From contig JAFGXX010000189.1 in NCBI GenBank assembly GCA_016936435.1, positions 1 to 45,242 on the forward strand: a stretch of 45,242 nucleotides of DNA, read 5' to 3'. Both the position numbers and the translations under genes were made by a program. This DNA is from Bacteroidales bacterium. GTDB taxonomy: Bacteria > Bacteroidota > Bacteroidia > Bacteroidales > VadinHA17. Each line of letters begins with the position of its first letter. Position 1 is the stretch's first letter. Shown here in pieces: positions 35,602-43,543 of this stretch. The notes beneath the pieces were generated by a model that was not told the origin of the DNA, searched no databases, and was given only the letters and a program-made list of their open reading frames with translations.

Positions 35602-37305
35602 ATGAAAAAATTTATGCCTTTATTTTTCGTCTGCCTGTTTCTTTTAACTGAAACGGGCCGTACCCAGAACAATTTCACTGAAAAAATCGACAGGGGCGTA
35701 GTAGCCCTAACGATCGATGGTACGCATGCCTATATCGGCTGGCGGCTTCTGAAAGACGATCCTGATGATATAGCATTCAATGTTTATCGTATGGAAGTCG
35801 GGTCTTCGGATTTCATCAGGGTTAACAAAACACCCCTTACTTCAACCACCGATTTCACCGACAACACGGTAAAGGCAGGGATGGCCTACAGATACAGGGT
35901 CAGGACATTGATAAACGGAAGGGAACAGGAGGCTCCCGGTGAGGCGACTGTCTTCATGCTTGCCGGCAATAAGCCGTGGTATTCACTGAAACTTAACACG
36001 GATGCCCGTCTTAAGAGGCTGGGAGTAGGTGACCTGGACGGCGACGGAGCTTATGATTTCATTATCCAGTTTCCTGATTTTAATGTTGATCCTTATCATA
36101 TGCCCGGCTATTGGCAGAGAAGCCCTGAACCCTATACCCTGCATGCATATAATTCAAAGGGCAGGTTTATGTGGAGTTATGACATGGGCTGGTCGATAGA
36201 AACCGGAACATGGTATTCTCCGTACATGGTCTATGATGTTGACGGCGACGGACTTGCTGAAATATATGCCAAAGCAGGTGAGGGGGATCCGCGGGAAACT
36301 GACGGACATGTTCTGGAAGGGCCTGAATATCTTGTCAAGATAGATCCCCGCACAGGTAAGATCATCAGCAAGAGGGACTGGCTTTCGAAAGATGGCTTTC
36401 TCAACAACTACAACTACTGGAGCAGGAATTTTCTGACAGTTGCATACCTCGACGGCAAGGATCCTTCTCTGATCATGCAAAGAGGAACATACACAATAAT
36501 TAAAACCGAGGCCCTGGATAAATACCTGAAAAGGGAATGGTACTGGGAAAGTACAGGTGAATATGAAAAATACAAGGGACAGGGTCAGCATGGGATCATG
36601 CAGGGAGATATCGATTTTGACGGTAAGGATGAACTGGTAATTGGTACCTTCGCTCTCGACGACGACGGGAAACCGATATGGTATACCGGTCTTAAACACA
36701 ACGATGCCGGATACCTTGCCGATATAGATCCATTACGACCCGGTATGGAAATATTCTATGGGATTGAATCACGATCTCCGAAAAACGGAGTATGTCTTGT
36801 AGAAGCCGCGACAGGTAAAATAATATGGGGATTCGAAGGCCCTACAACTCATGTTCACAGCCAGGGGATGGTAGGAGACATAGATCCTGATTTCCCCGGT
36901 ATGGAATGTTACGCGGGTGAAGCCAAGGGTGGTGACCAGTATTTTATGTACAGCGCAGCAGGAAAAAGGCTATCCGACAAAGACATGGGTTCTCTTAACC
37001 CACGACCGGTATGGTGGGATGCTGATGATCTTAAGGAGCTTAATATCAATCAACTGCTATTTAAATATAAAGGCGACACCTTATTGAAGATCGAGGGTAA
37101 GGTGGTAATGGTAGGCGACATTATTGGTGATTGGAGGGAAGAGATAATTACCAGTCTCCCGGGCGAACTGAGGATTTATTCCACCAATATACCAGCGTCG
37201 GGCAGGAAGACATGTCTGATGCAAAACCGCCAGTACAGACTTGGTATTGCCAATTCAACAATGGGATATTTTTATCCTCCCCAGATGGGAGCTGACCGCA
37301 GGTAG
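35602..37305 (+). CDS. Rhamnogalacturonan lyase-like protein (PL11)
   Basis: A 567-residue secreted protein of polysaccharide lyase family 11, whose known members cut rhamnogalacturonan I of pectin. It has a signal peptide (about 1-21), an N-terminal fibronectin III-like domain (about 25-120) and a beta-propeller with Ca-binding-like acidic loops: GDLDGDGAYDF, YDVDGDGLAEI and GDIDFDGKDEL. The stretch WYSPYMVYDVDGDGLAEI matches the PL11 core. It differs from bacterial model enzymes in the early loops, so substrate may vary. A weak promoter-like TAATATTG (35568-35575) precedes it; it is divergent from GH92. No type IX secretion C-terminal domain was seen. Confidence 0.82.
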   Translation: MKKFMPLFFVCLFLLTETGRTQNNFTEKIDRGVVALTIDGTHAYIGWRLLKDDPDDIAFNVYRMEVGSSDFIRVNKTPLTSTTDFTDNTVKAGMAYRYRVRTLINGREQEAPGEATVFMLAGNKPWYSLKLNTDARLKRLGVGDLDGDGAYDFIIQFPDFNVDPYHMPGYWQRSPEPYTLHAYNSKGRFMWSYDMGWSIETGTWYSPYMVYDVDGDGLAEIYAKAGEGDPRETDGHVLEGPEYLVKIDPRTGKIISKRDWLSKDGFLNNYNYWSRNFLTVAYLDGKDPSLIMQRGTYTIIKTEALDKYLKREWYWESTGEYEKYKGQGQHGIMQGDIDFDGKDELVIGTFALDDDGKPIWYTGLKHNDAGYLADIDPLRPGMEIFYGIESRSPKNGVCLVEAATGKIIWGFEGPTTHVHSQGMVGDIDPDFPGMECYAGEAKGGDQYFMYSAAGKRLSDKDMGSLNPRPVWWDADDLKELNINQLLFKYKGDTLLKIEGKVVMVGDIIGDWREEIITSLPGELRIYSTNIPASGRKTCLMQNRQYRLGIANSTMGYFYPPQMGADRR

Positions 37306-37310
37306 CTTAT

Positions 37311-38372
37311 TTATTTATCGCGGGGATATTTGAATTCGTGATAGTATATATTCAGAGCAATATAGTCTACTACACGTTTGGCAAAGGTCATGTCGTGGAG
37401 TGAGTCGACGAGAGTACTGAGAACTTCCATTCCCGGCTTTATCATCTCACTGAGATTTGCTGTAGTGCCGTCGTCGAATGTCAGGAGAATGTCCCTCTTG
37501 CGGCAGATGGTACCGGTGGTATCGCTGTCGTCGATGATCCTGGCAGCGGCATTGGCCTGCAGAACACCGTCGAGCCAAACCTGAATGGAATCAAATTCCG
37601 AACTCCTTACAATATCTACATTTCCAATTGTTAGAATATAGGTTCTCTCGAAATCATCGTTCATACGGCTGCCGGAGAAGACTTTTTTCTCCATTAAAAG
37701 GATCTCATCTTCCTCGAGAAGTGCAAAAGAAAGAGAGATGGTGTCGTTATACCTTTCTTTTGCAACTCCTATGCTGTAACCTTCAGCAAACTCAAATTCT
37801 GAATTGTAGTTCCGGGTTTCATATCCTTCAGCCATCGACATCATATCGAGCGATCCTATGCTTTCATCATCAAGTGTAAAGTCTGCAAGCAAACGGTAAT
37901 CATATTTGTTGAAAAGAGAATAGTAGTAATGGTAGTCTGAAGCAGCTATAGTGAAATTGTTATCAGGTGTTGACTCCTTGAAAATATATTCATAAAGATT
38001 TCTCGGATGCAATGCCATGCTCTCCGGCATGTTCACTATCAGTGAATCGCTTTCTCCTGTCTTATGGAAAAACCTTACAGGGAAAGGGCACCAGTGATAC
38101 ATCTCACGATAAGGGCTGAAATCATATACTCCTGCAATCATGTCAAGGTCAATGCTATCCCTGAAACCTTCGTCATTCTTGCCGGGTTCAACGGTGACGG
38201 TCAGGAGTTCGTATCCGCCTGAAGCCGAAATATCATACGCAGCGTCATTGATTTTTGCAGCAGCAGTTTCGATTGAATTCCTGAGGCTCGTTCCGGAATC
38301 GAATTTGGAGCAGCCTGTCAGAGCTCCAATAAGCAATGCCATGATAATCAGAATTTTCCTTTTCATAATCAT
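37311..38372 (-). CDS. Lipoprotein of unknown function
   Basis: A 353-residue lipoprotein precursor. Two ATGs (38372 and 38366) allow the start MIMKRK or MKRK, followed by a hydrophobic stretch and lipobox GALTGC. The mature part is beta-rich, acidic and rich in Tyr/Asp, with stretches such as TIAASDYHYYYSLFNKYDYR and DDFERTYILTIGNVDI. I do not recognise a domain. The gene stands alone: convergent with the PL11 gene (5-base gap) and preceded by its own exact -7 box at 38414-38421, so it is not simply read through from the PKS operon upstream. Probably envelope-located. Confidence 0.8.
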   Translation of the reverse strand: MIMKRKILIIMALLIGALTGCSKFDSGTSLRNSIETAAAKINDAAYDISASGGYELLTVTVEPGKNDEGFRDSIDLDMIAGVYDFSPYREMYHWCPFPVRFFHKTGESDSLIVNMPESMALHPRNLYEYIFKESTPDNNFTIAASDYHYYYSLFNKYDYRLLADFTLDDESIGSLDMMSMAEGYETRNYNSEFEFAEGYSIGVAKERYNDTISLSFALLEEDEILLMEKKVFSGSRMNDDFERTYILTIGNVDIVRSSEFDSIQVWLDGVLQANAAARIIDDSDTTGTICRKRDILLTFDDGTTANLSEMIKPGMEVLSTLVDSLHDMTFAKRVVDYIALNIYYHEFKYPRDK

Positions 38373-38413
38373 GATATTTTATATTTTACCCGAATAACAT
38401 ATTTAATACTCTG

Positions 38414-38421
38414 CAAAGTTA
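38414..38421 (-). promoter_or_regulatory. Candidate -7 element of the lipoprotein gene
   Basis: On the minus strand this reads TAACTTTG, an exact TAnnTTTG match followed by CAGAG, placing a start near 38407 and a leader of about 35 bases. The rest of the 199-base gap up to 38571 holds only a small hairpin, ATAGCT-TTTGC-AGCTAT (38541-38557), without a T-run, just after the PKS operon. Confidence 0.42.
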
Positions 38422-38571
38422 TGATTTTTCATTCTTATGATAATAACTGAAGGGCACACTTCTTTATTGTATTTGACAGGAAGTGTTACATTTTTGACTC
38501 AGGTGTCTCAAAAATGGATAAAAGGATAAGATGCATATATATAGCTTTTGCAGCTATGAATTATAATCTTT

Positions 38572-38955
38572 TTACACTCTGAATTCGCCTTTGAAACTAC
38601 AGAAGACCGTTTTTTCAAAGTGTATAAGCGATGAACAAAGAAAGCTTCCCTGGTCCGTATTACTGAGCTCTATGCCGAAGTCAATAATATTGTTTTCAAC
38701 CGGATTTACGAAATTCAGGAATTTAATGACCGGCGCTTTAATTAACCTCGCTTCACTGTCAAGATGAAGTGTGATCAGTTCCCTTAGTATCTCAACAGTT
38801 GCCATACCCGGCAATACAGGATTACCCGGGAAATGTCCGCTGAATACAGGATGTTCCGGAACGATTTCAACTCTTATTGTTATTTTATTAACAGATTCTG
38901 TGCTTTTTTCCAGTACCCTGTAGAGTCCCTTTATTGACAAATCCTCAGTTTTCAT
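38572..38955 (-). CDS. FabZ-like 3-hydroxyacyl-ACP dehydratase
   Basis: A 127-residue hotdog-fold dehydratase that should remove water from 3-hydroxyacyl-ACP to give the trans-2-enoyl chain. The FabZ signature is present as HPVFSGHFPGNPVLPGMATVE with catalytic His41 and Glu55. It is the last gene of the PKS operon and overlaps the lipoprotein gene upstream by 11 bases. In aryl polyene pathways dehydratases of this kind produce the conjugated chain, often as heterodimers; only one is in the window. It may also be a general fatty-acid dehydratase paralogue, but the operon context argues for a pathway-specific role. Confidence 0.87.
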   Translation of the reverse strand: MKTEDLSIKGLYRVLEKSTESVNKITIRVEIVPEHPVFSGHFPGNPVLPGMATVEILRELITLHLDSEARLIKAPVIKFLNFVNPVENNIIDFGIELSNTDQGSFLCSSLIHFEKTVFCSFKGEFRV

Positions 38956-39580
38956 CTATTCTGGTCAGTTGTATGTCAAGCTTAATGTTTTTGTGTGAAA
39001 TCAATATCGAATCAGGAGCCTCCGGAGTGTTGCTGAAAAAACCGATCTTCAGTTTGTCGCATAATAATCCCGGACTGACAAGTTCTTCAACCTTACATGT
39101 ATTCGCGTTGATGAAACAGAAACGTTTTCCTGCATCGTCGGTCGATCTGATGATCGTCCGTGATCGGCTGTCGGTTAATACCTTTGAACGGGAATCGTCG
39201 GAGACACTGTAGAGCATGAGGGAAAAATCATTGCCCAGGGTTCTTATCAGCGCTTTCCTGTTAACAGCCTCCATACAATAATGTACTTCATAATTTTCAG
39301 GACTGAAAAACTCCAAATCGAACACCTTGATCCCTGTTTCTGTAATGAAAAGGATCCTGCGGCTTTCAGTTGTTGGCTTTATAAGTATTATCCCGCTGAA
39401 GTGATTGCGGTAGATACTGACCGAGCTCCGGAAAAGGAAGCGTCCTGTATCTTCCGTGAACCACGAAAATGATCCGGTTTTGCATTCAGGAGGGAGGGAT
39501 GTCGGTTTGAAACTGTTCAGGCTCATCGAACATCCGCTCAGCAAGATGATCAGCAGGCTGCTAAAAGCTAAATTTTTCAA
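38945..39580 (-). CDS. PKS-operon lipoprotein (TTG start)
   Basis: A 211-residue lipoprotein with signal LAFSSLLIILLSGC, lipidated at Cys17. The start codon is TTG at 39580; the in-frame stop lies only 15 bases upstream and a later Met (MSLNSF) would lose the signal peptide, so TTG is well supported. The mature protein is beta-rich with SFSWFTEDTGRFLFRSS and SGIILIKPT. Small lipoproteins following a LolA-like gene (the DUF3261-like type) occur in aryl polyene clusters, and this one may be the equivalent, but sequence similarity could not be tested. It overlaps LolA by 20 bases and the dehydratase by 11. Confidence 0.8.
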   Translation of the reverse strand: MKNLAFSSLLIILLSGCSMSLNSFKPTSLPPECKTGSFSWFTEDTGRFLFRSSVSIYRNHFSGIILIKPTTESRRILFITETGIKVFDLEFFSPENYEVHYCMEAVNRKALIRTLGNDFSLMLYSVSDDSRSKVLTDSRSRTIIRSTDDAGKRFCFINANTCKVEELVSPGLLCDKLKIGFFSNTPEAPDSILISHKNIKLDIQLTRIDEN

Positions 39581-40202
39581 TGGGTATTCCGGTATTCAGT
39601 TTCTTATTGACAAAATCAATTTTCGTGTAATCCTCACCCGACTCAAGCATCATAATTGACGCCACAGTAAAGTCTTTTTTGTCGAAGCGGATATGTACCT
39701 CATTCAGCATCTGCCTCATCTTTTCATTTTTTGGGACGAGCTTCACCAGGTAATGATCTGCACTCTCCAGAAACTCTGATGAATATTGTTCTTCATCCTT
39801 CAGAATGTCACCCCTGATGCAGCCTCCGATGAATTTGTTCATCTCGCTGAACATCCTGTTTGATTCAATATCATATACTTTACGGTTCCTTTCATCGCGG
39901 GTATACAACTGTCCGTTGCTGATTATTATCAGATACTTGTATGGCTGTGTGTATTCCCACCTGATATTGTTTTCCCTCCGGAAGCAAAAATGACCTTGTG
40001 AGATTATCTTTTCTGCCAGGACGCTGAGATTTTTTTCCTGTAAAAAGTCGCTTTCTATAGTTTCTGTTTCTGCCGACATCTTTTCAAGTCCCGACATAAA
40101 ATTCCGGGTGTCGGCTATGGGAACATAATTCTCCTGTGCCCTGACTGTGAGAACAGTAAAGAGCATAATGCACAGGAGCGCCAGATATTTAGTTTTTTTC
40201 AT
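39561..40202 (-). CDS. LolA-like outer-membrane lipoprotein carrier
   Basis: A 213-residue periplasmic protein of the LolA-like family, with a signal peptide (about 1-21, ending LTVRAQ) and a beta-rich body containing ETIESDFLQEKNLSVLAEKI and GHFCFRRENNIRWEY, typical of LolA folds that shield acyl groups. The frame is open to 40211 but the first three codons include a TTG; the ATG at 40202 is the better start and gives a 14-base overlap with the deacetylase gene. LolA paralogues in aryl polyene clusters are thought to carry the hydrophobic product across the periplasm. Good family call, cargo inferred. Confidence 0.83.
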   Translation of the reverse strand: MKKTKYLALLCIMLFTVLTVRAQENYVPIADTRNFMSGLEKMSAETETIESDFLQEKNLSVLAEKIISQGHFCFRRENNIRWEYTQPYKYLIIISNGQLYTRDERNRKVYDIESNRMFSEMNKFIGGCIRGDILKDEEQYSSEFLESADHYLVKLVPKNEKMRQMLNEVHIRFDKKDFTVASIMMLESGEDYTKIDFVNKKLNTGIPIEKFSF

Positions 40203-40968
40203 ACGCTTCAATACCTAAGTGTTTATCCAGTCTTTCAAATGAAAGATCATTTTGTCTGGCAAATTTTATGAATTTATCCGTAACATGTATTGTCCTTTCA
40301 AGAGTATCGTGGAACAGGACAATATCCCCGGGTTTTATTTTACCGGTTATCCGTGAAAGGATCTTATCCTGGTCTTTAGTTACAGTATCCAGGGAACGCA
40401 GGCTCCAGCCGGCTACATGATAATTTTTATGTCGGACGATATCGGCGAGGGGAGGATTTGTTACTCCATACGGAGGACGGAATATTTTTATTTTCTTGTT
40501 TATTAGGCTTCCGATCAGTTCTTCAGTCTTTTCGACCTCGGCAAGCATGGATGACCTGCTGAATATATCGAAGAAAATACTGTGTGACCAGCTGTGGCCT
40601 CCTATAATGTGGCCTTCCCTGTCGATCCTCCTGATAAGATCGGGGTTCTCAAGTGCTTTTTTACCCGTAACAAAGAAGGCAGCCTGAATGTTTTCCCTTG
40701 CAAGGATGTCAAGCAGGGCAGGTGTTACCCTCATGTCAGGGCCATCGTCAAATGTAAGGGCTACAGTTCTTTTTTCCACGTTACCACGGCAAAGGGCTTT
40801 AACAAACATACCTGATTTTATGTCGGCCGATCCCCATGCCAGCAGAACGATATATGCAATAATGATGCCGGCGTAAAAAAAAAGTGAAACACCAAGGAAA
40901 AAATCAGCTATTGCCAGTGCAGCAATAAGGCAAATAAAAATGACTGATATGGTCCTGTATTTCAGCAT
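40189..40968 (-). CDS. NodB-type polysaccharide deacetylase with membrane anchor
   Basis: A 259-residue protein with two N-terminal transmembrane segments (about 7-24 and 27-46) and a NodB domain. Catalytic landmarks are TFDDGPD (Asp74, Asp75), the zinc HxxxH in HSWSH (His125, His129), RPPYG, and a late VLFHDTL. Family 4 enzymes remove acetyl groups from N- or O-acetylated sugars. Its start overlaps the end of the chain-length-factor-like gene by 7 bases, so it is translationally tied to the PKS operon. A glycan deacetylase is not needed for polyene building, which suggests a role in linking or tailoring the product, or an esterase-like activity on the chain. Fold call secure. Confidence 0.9.
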   Translation of the reverse strand: MLKYRTISVIFICLIAALAIADFFLGVSLFFYAGIIIAYIVLLAWGSADIKSGMFVKALCRGNVEKRTVALTFDDGPDMRVTPALLDILARENIQAAFFVTGKKALENPDLIRRIDREGHIIGGHSWSHSIFFDIFSRSSMLAEVEKTEELIGSLINKKIKIFRPPYGVTNPPLADIVRHKNYHVAGWSLRSLDTVTKDQDKILSRITGKIKPGDIVLFHDTLERTIHVTDKFIKFARQNDLSFERLDKHLGIEAYEKN

Positions 40969-42020
40969 GATGACACCATGATCAGGCTATGGGCTCTGTT
41001 ATGGAATTGATTGTAAATAAGCAGCCTGTTAATATTTCCATATTGCAGGTCATCGAGTCTCATGATCTCCGGGATACGTTGTTCCCTGATAATGCCATCG
41101 GCCAGTGCAAGAGCGAAAGCTGCAGATGTCCAGTATTCGCCCGACAGATGCTTGTAATATGCAGCAGGTATGCTACTGAAGATTTTTTTCTGAAGGTTCC
41201 CGTATACGGAATCATTTGAGATGTCTCCGTTTATCCCCAGAAGAAGTACCTCAGGTCTGTTTCCGGCAGAGTCAGCGAAACTCTTCAGCCATTCTTCCGT
41301 TTCCCCCTTGCCTGAAGTGTTAAAAAATGTCTGAACCGAGGTGATTTTAGTCGTACAGTGCAGACCCTTCTCTTTTCCGAGAACAAAGAAGGTACTGCCT
41401 TCTCCGGCAATGGTACCCGGGGTCTTATATTCCCTGAGCCTGAGGCTGTCAACCTTCTCCTTCTTCCAGAATCCAAGTCTGTCGGTTATTTTGAAGAATT
41501 CAGGAGTCAGTTCGTCGAGTCCGCCTGCAAGGACATTCTTTGCTTCACCCTCGCTGATGAGCATCAACCCGTCTAAAAGGGCGTTTTCGAAAGAAAATAT
41601 CCTGTGACCGTAAGTGTTGTTGTAGTTATTGCATTTCAGCATCAGTGCTATTGATGAGCCAACGGTGTTATGTGTCGACTGGATAAAGGGAGTAGGGTTC
41701 AGAAGTTTTTCGTCATTTTCATATATAGTGGTCAGAAATCTCACAGTATCCTCAATACAACCGAAACCTGTTCCCGTAATAATGGCATCGGGTGTTTTTA
41801 TTTCAGCTGAACCAAGAGCTTTTAATGCAGCACAGCTTCCTGACTTGATGATGCGGCTCATCCGTCTTGCCACCATGGGATCCAAATATTCCGACCAGGG
41901 AGGGTCAGCTGATTTCAGAAATCTGACATCACGGTAGCCGACAGGAGTATCGGGCAAAATACCGGCAGAAAAGGTATTTTGTGGAGAAACAGCGCTAACC
42001 CCGTTTATATATGCCTCCAT
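40962..42020 (-). CDS. Chain-length-factor-like ketosynthase homologue, catalytically degenerate
   Basis: A 352-residue thiolase-fold protein like the beta-ketoacyl synthase N-terminal-like proteins called chain-length factors. Aligned by eye without gaps to the neighbouring ketosynthase, Ile141 (HRIFSFENALLDG) takes the place of the catalytic Cys, Asn264 (GINGDISND) that of the first His and Glu295 (HLSGEYWTSAA) that of the second. It therefore should not condense, but fits a partner subunit that shapes chain length, like ApeC beside ApeO. The frame is open to 42086, but the ATG at 42020 is one base after the ketosynthase stop and starts the conserved MEAYINGVSAVSP. Confident fold; role inferred. 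Confidence 0.87.
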   Translation of the reverse strand: MEAYINGVSAVSPQNTFSAGILPDTPVGYRDVRFLKSADPPWSEYLDPMVARRMSRIIKSGSCAALKALGSAEIKTPDAIITGTGFGCIEDTVRFLTTIYENDEKLLNPTPFIQSTHNTVGSSIALMLKCNNYNNTYGHRIFSFENALLDGLMLISEGEAKNVLAGGLDELTPEFFKITDRLGFWKKEKVDSLRLREYKTPGTIAGEGSTFFVLGKEKGLHCTTKITSVQTFFNTSGKGETEEWLKSFADSAGNRPEVLLLGINGDISNDSVYGNLQKKIFSSIPAAYYKHLSGEYWTSAAFALALADGIIREQRIPEIMRLDDLQYGNINRLLIYNQFHNRAHSLIMVSSC

Positions 42021-42021
42021 A

Positions 42022-43248
42022 TCAGCATTTTGAAAAAATAAGACTTGTGTTGTTCCCTCCGAAGCCGAAAGAATTGGAGAGCACATTTTTAAGTGTCACA
42101 CCTGTAATAAGGCTGCTTACAGGCTCGAAATCAAGTTCTGTCATCTTTGCGCTGAGCTCTTTGTTAGGCCAGATACTGTTGTTTTGAATGGCCAGCAGGC
42201 TGAAAACGGCCTCTATAGCACCTGCTGCTCCCAGTGTATGACCCGTAAGCGATTTTGTCGAACTGACAGGAGGTACCCGTTGACCGAATACCCTTTCAAC
42301 CGCTTTTCCCTCCGACAGGTCGTTGTTTTTTGTACCCGTGCCGTGAGCATTAATGTAGTCTATACTTTCAGGTCCGATACCTGCTTTCTCCAGGGCTCTG
42401 GTCATTGAGATTACGGCTCCTTCTCCTTCGGGAGAGGAGGCTGTCTGATGATATGCGTCACAGGCGTTACCGTAGCCTGTTATCATTCCGGCTGGTTTTT
42501 TACCTGTCGCTGAGACAATCTCTTCCGATTCCAGTACCAGATACGCAGCACCTTCTCCTAGGGTGAGACCGTTCCTGTCGTTATCGAAGGGCCTGCATCC
42601 TCTTTTATCGAGTATCATCAGACTGTTAAATCCGTTTATGGTAAACAGGGTGAGGGCATCGGTTCCACCTGCAATCACCCTTCCGAGAAAACCGTTGCTT
42701 ATCATCCTGGCAGCCAGGAGAATGGCGTTGGCTGATGATGAACATGCTGTGCTTATTGTGGAAACATGATCCCTGATGCCGAAAGCTTCGGCTATTTTTT
42801 CTGTATGGTCGCCGACGTCGTGGTTGATGACATATCTGAGTCGGCCGGCGGCATTGTTGTGCATGAACCTTTTGAAGAATTTTTCGGTATTGTCCATACC
42901 GCCCACAGTCGAAGCCGATATCAAACCCGTCGGAAATTCCCCGGTGTTTTCGATGCCTGCACTTTCAATTGCTTCACGTGCAGCTATAAGGCTTATGAGG
43001 GACGTGCGTGATAAATGTTGTTTCTTGCTGATACCAGCCATTTCCCTGAGACTGTCATTGGAGGCTTTTACTTCTGCTACAGGAATATCATCTGCATGTA
43101 TGGTGTCGATAAATGATATCCTGCCAATACCACTTGAAGAAGATCTCAGTGATGCCAGATTTTCCCCGGTATTAAATCCTGCGGCGGAGACAATACCTGC
43201 ACCTGTTATATAGACTTTTTGCAACACTTTTTTTAAATAGAATAACAT
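42022..43248 (-). CDS. Beta-ketoacyl-ACP synthase (KS, FabF-like)
   Basis: A 408-residue elongating ketosynthase. The catalytic triad is complete: Cys169 in STISTACSSSANAIL, His302 in INAHGTGTKNND and His337 in SLTGHTLGAAGA, plus GFGGNNTSL at the C-terminus. The open frame begins at a TTG (43269), but the ATG at 43248 gives the normal N-terminus shortly before VYITGAGIVSAAG, and a GAGG lies 11 bases ahead. It lies 34 bases after the ACP stop and one base before the degenerate KS partner, an arrangement like KS-CLF pairs of type II PKS. It likely extends the polyene chain. Confident. Confidence 0.94.
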   Translation of the reverse strand: MLFYLKKVLQKVYITGAGIVSAAGFNTGENLASLRSSSSGIGRISFIDTIHADDIPVAEVKASNDSLREMAGISKKQHLSRTSLISLIAAREAIESAGIENTGEFPTGLISASTVGGMDNTEKFFKRFMHNNAAGRLRYVINHDVGDHTEKIAEAFGIRDHVSTISTACSSSANAILLAARMISNGFLGRVIAGGTDALTLFTINGFNSLMILDKRGCRPFDNDRNGLTLGEGAAYLVLESEEIVSATGKKPAGMITGYGNACDAYHQTASSPEGEGAVISMTRALEKAGIGPESIDYINAHGTGTKNNDLSEGKAVERVFGQRVPPVSSTKSLTGHTLGAAGAIEAVFSLLAIQNNSIWPNKELSAKMTELDFEPVSSLITGVTLKNVLSNSFGFGGNNTSLIFSKC

Positions 43249-43282
43249 GACCGGAGAGACCTCAGACAAGCTCTTTCCCTCT

Positions 43283-43540
43283 TCAGTCCCTGTTGTTTTC
43301 GCTAATAAATACGGCCATCGATTTCACTGAATGGAGGATTTTTTTACCTTCTTCCGCCGTGTTTATTTTAAGACCATATTTTTTTTCCAGCAGCACTGTC
43401 AGTTCCAGTGCATCGATAGAGTCGAGTCCAAGTCCGTCGACAAATAAAGGCGCTTCTGCATCAATGTCTTCAGGCTTCATCTCTGACAGATTGAGGACTG
43501 ATATTATTTCTCCCTTAAGTTTTTGAACAAGCTCTTCCAT
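43283..43540 (-). CDS. Acyl carrier protein
   Basis: An 85-residue acyl carrier protein. The phosphopantetheine serine is Ser41 in GLGLDSIDALELTVLLE, in a helical, acidic context typical of ACPs. It lies 3 bases after the preceding gene and 34 before the KS start, so it is the operon's dedicated carrier. It should hold the growing chain; a second ACP, usual in aryl polyene clusters, is not in the window. Confident. Confidence 0.95.
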   Translation of the reverse strand: MEELVQKLKGEIISVLNLSEMKPEDIDAEAPLFVDGLGLDSIDALELTVLLEKKYGLKINTAEEGKKILHSVKSMAVFISENNRD

Positions 43541-43543
43541 AAA

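Noticed and set aside
35602-37305. Type IX secretion C-terminal domain on the PL11 protein
   Set aside because: The end (YFYPPQMGADRR) lacks the usual CTD pattern.
38541-38557. Terminator after the PKS operon
   Set aside because: ATAGCT-TTTGC-AGCTAT is a short weak hairpin with no T-run on the minus strand, so it cannot be called a terminator with confidence.
42357-43213. Plus-strand reading frames opposite the KS and ACP genes
   Set aside because: They are antisense shadows of strongly conserved minus-strand genes and show no domain, signal or start context.
43248-43269. Longer KS start at a TTG codon (43269)
   Set aside because: The ATG at 43248 is closer to the conserved VYITGAGIVSAAG and has a GAGG ahead of it; the TTG adds residues not needed by the fold.
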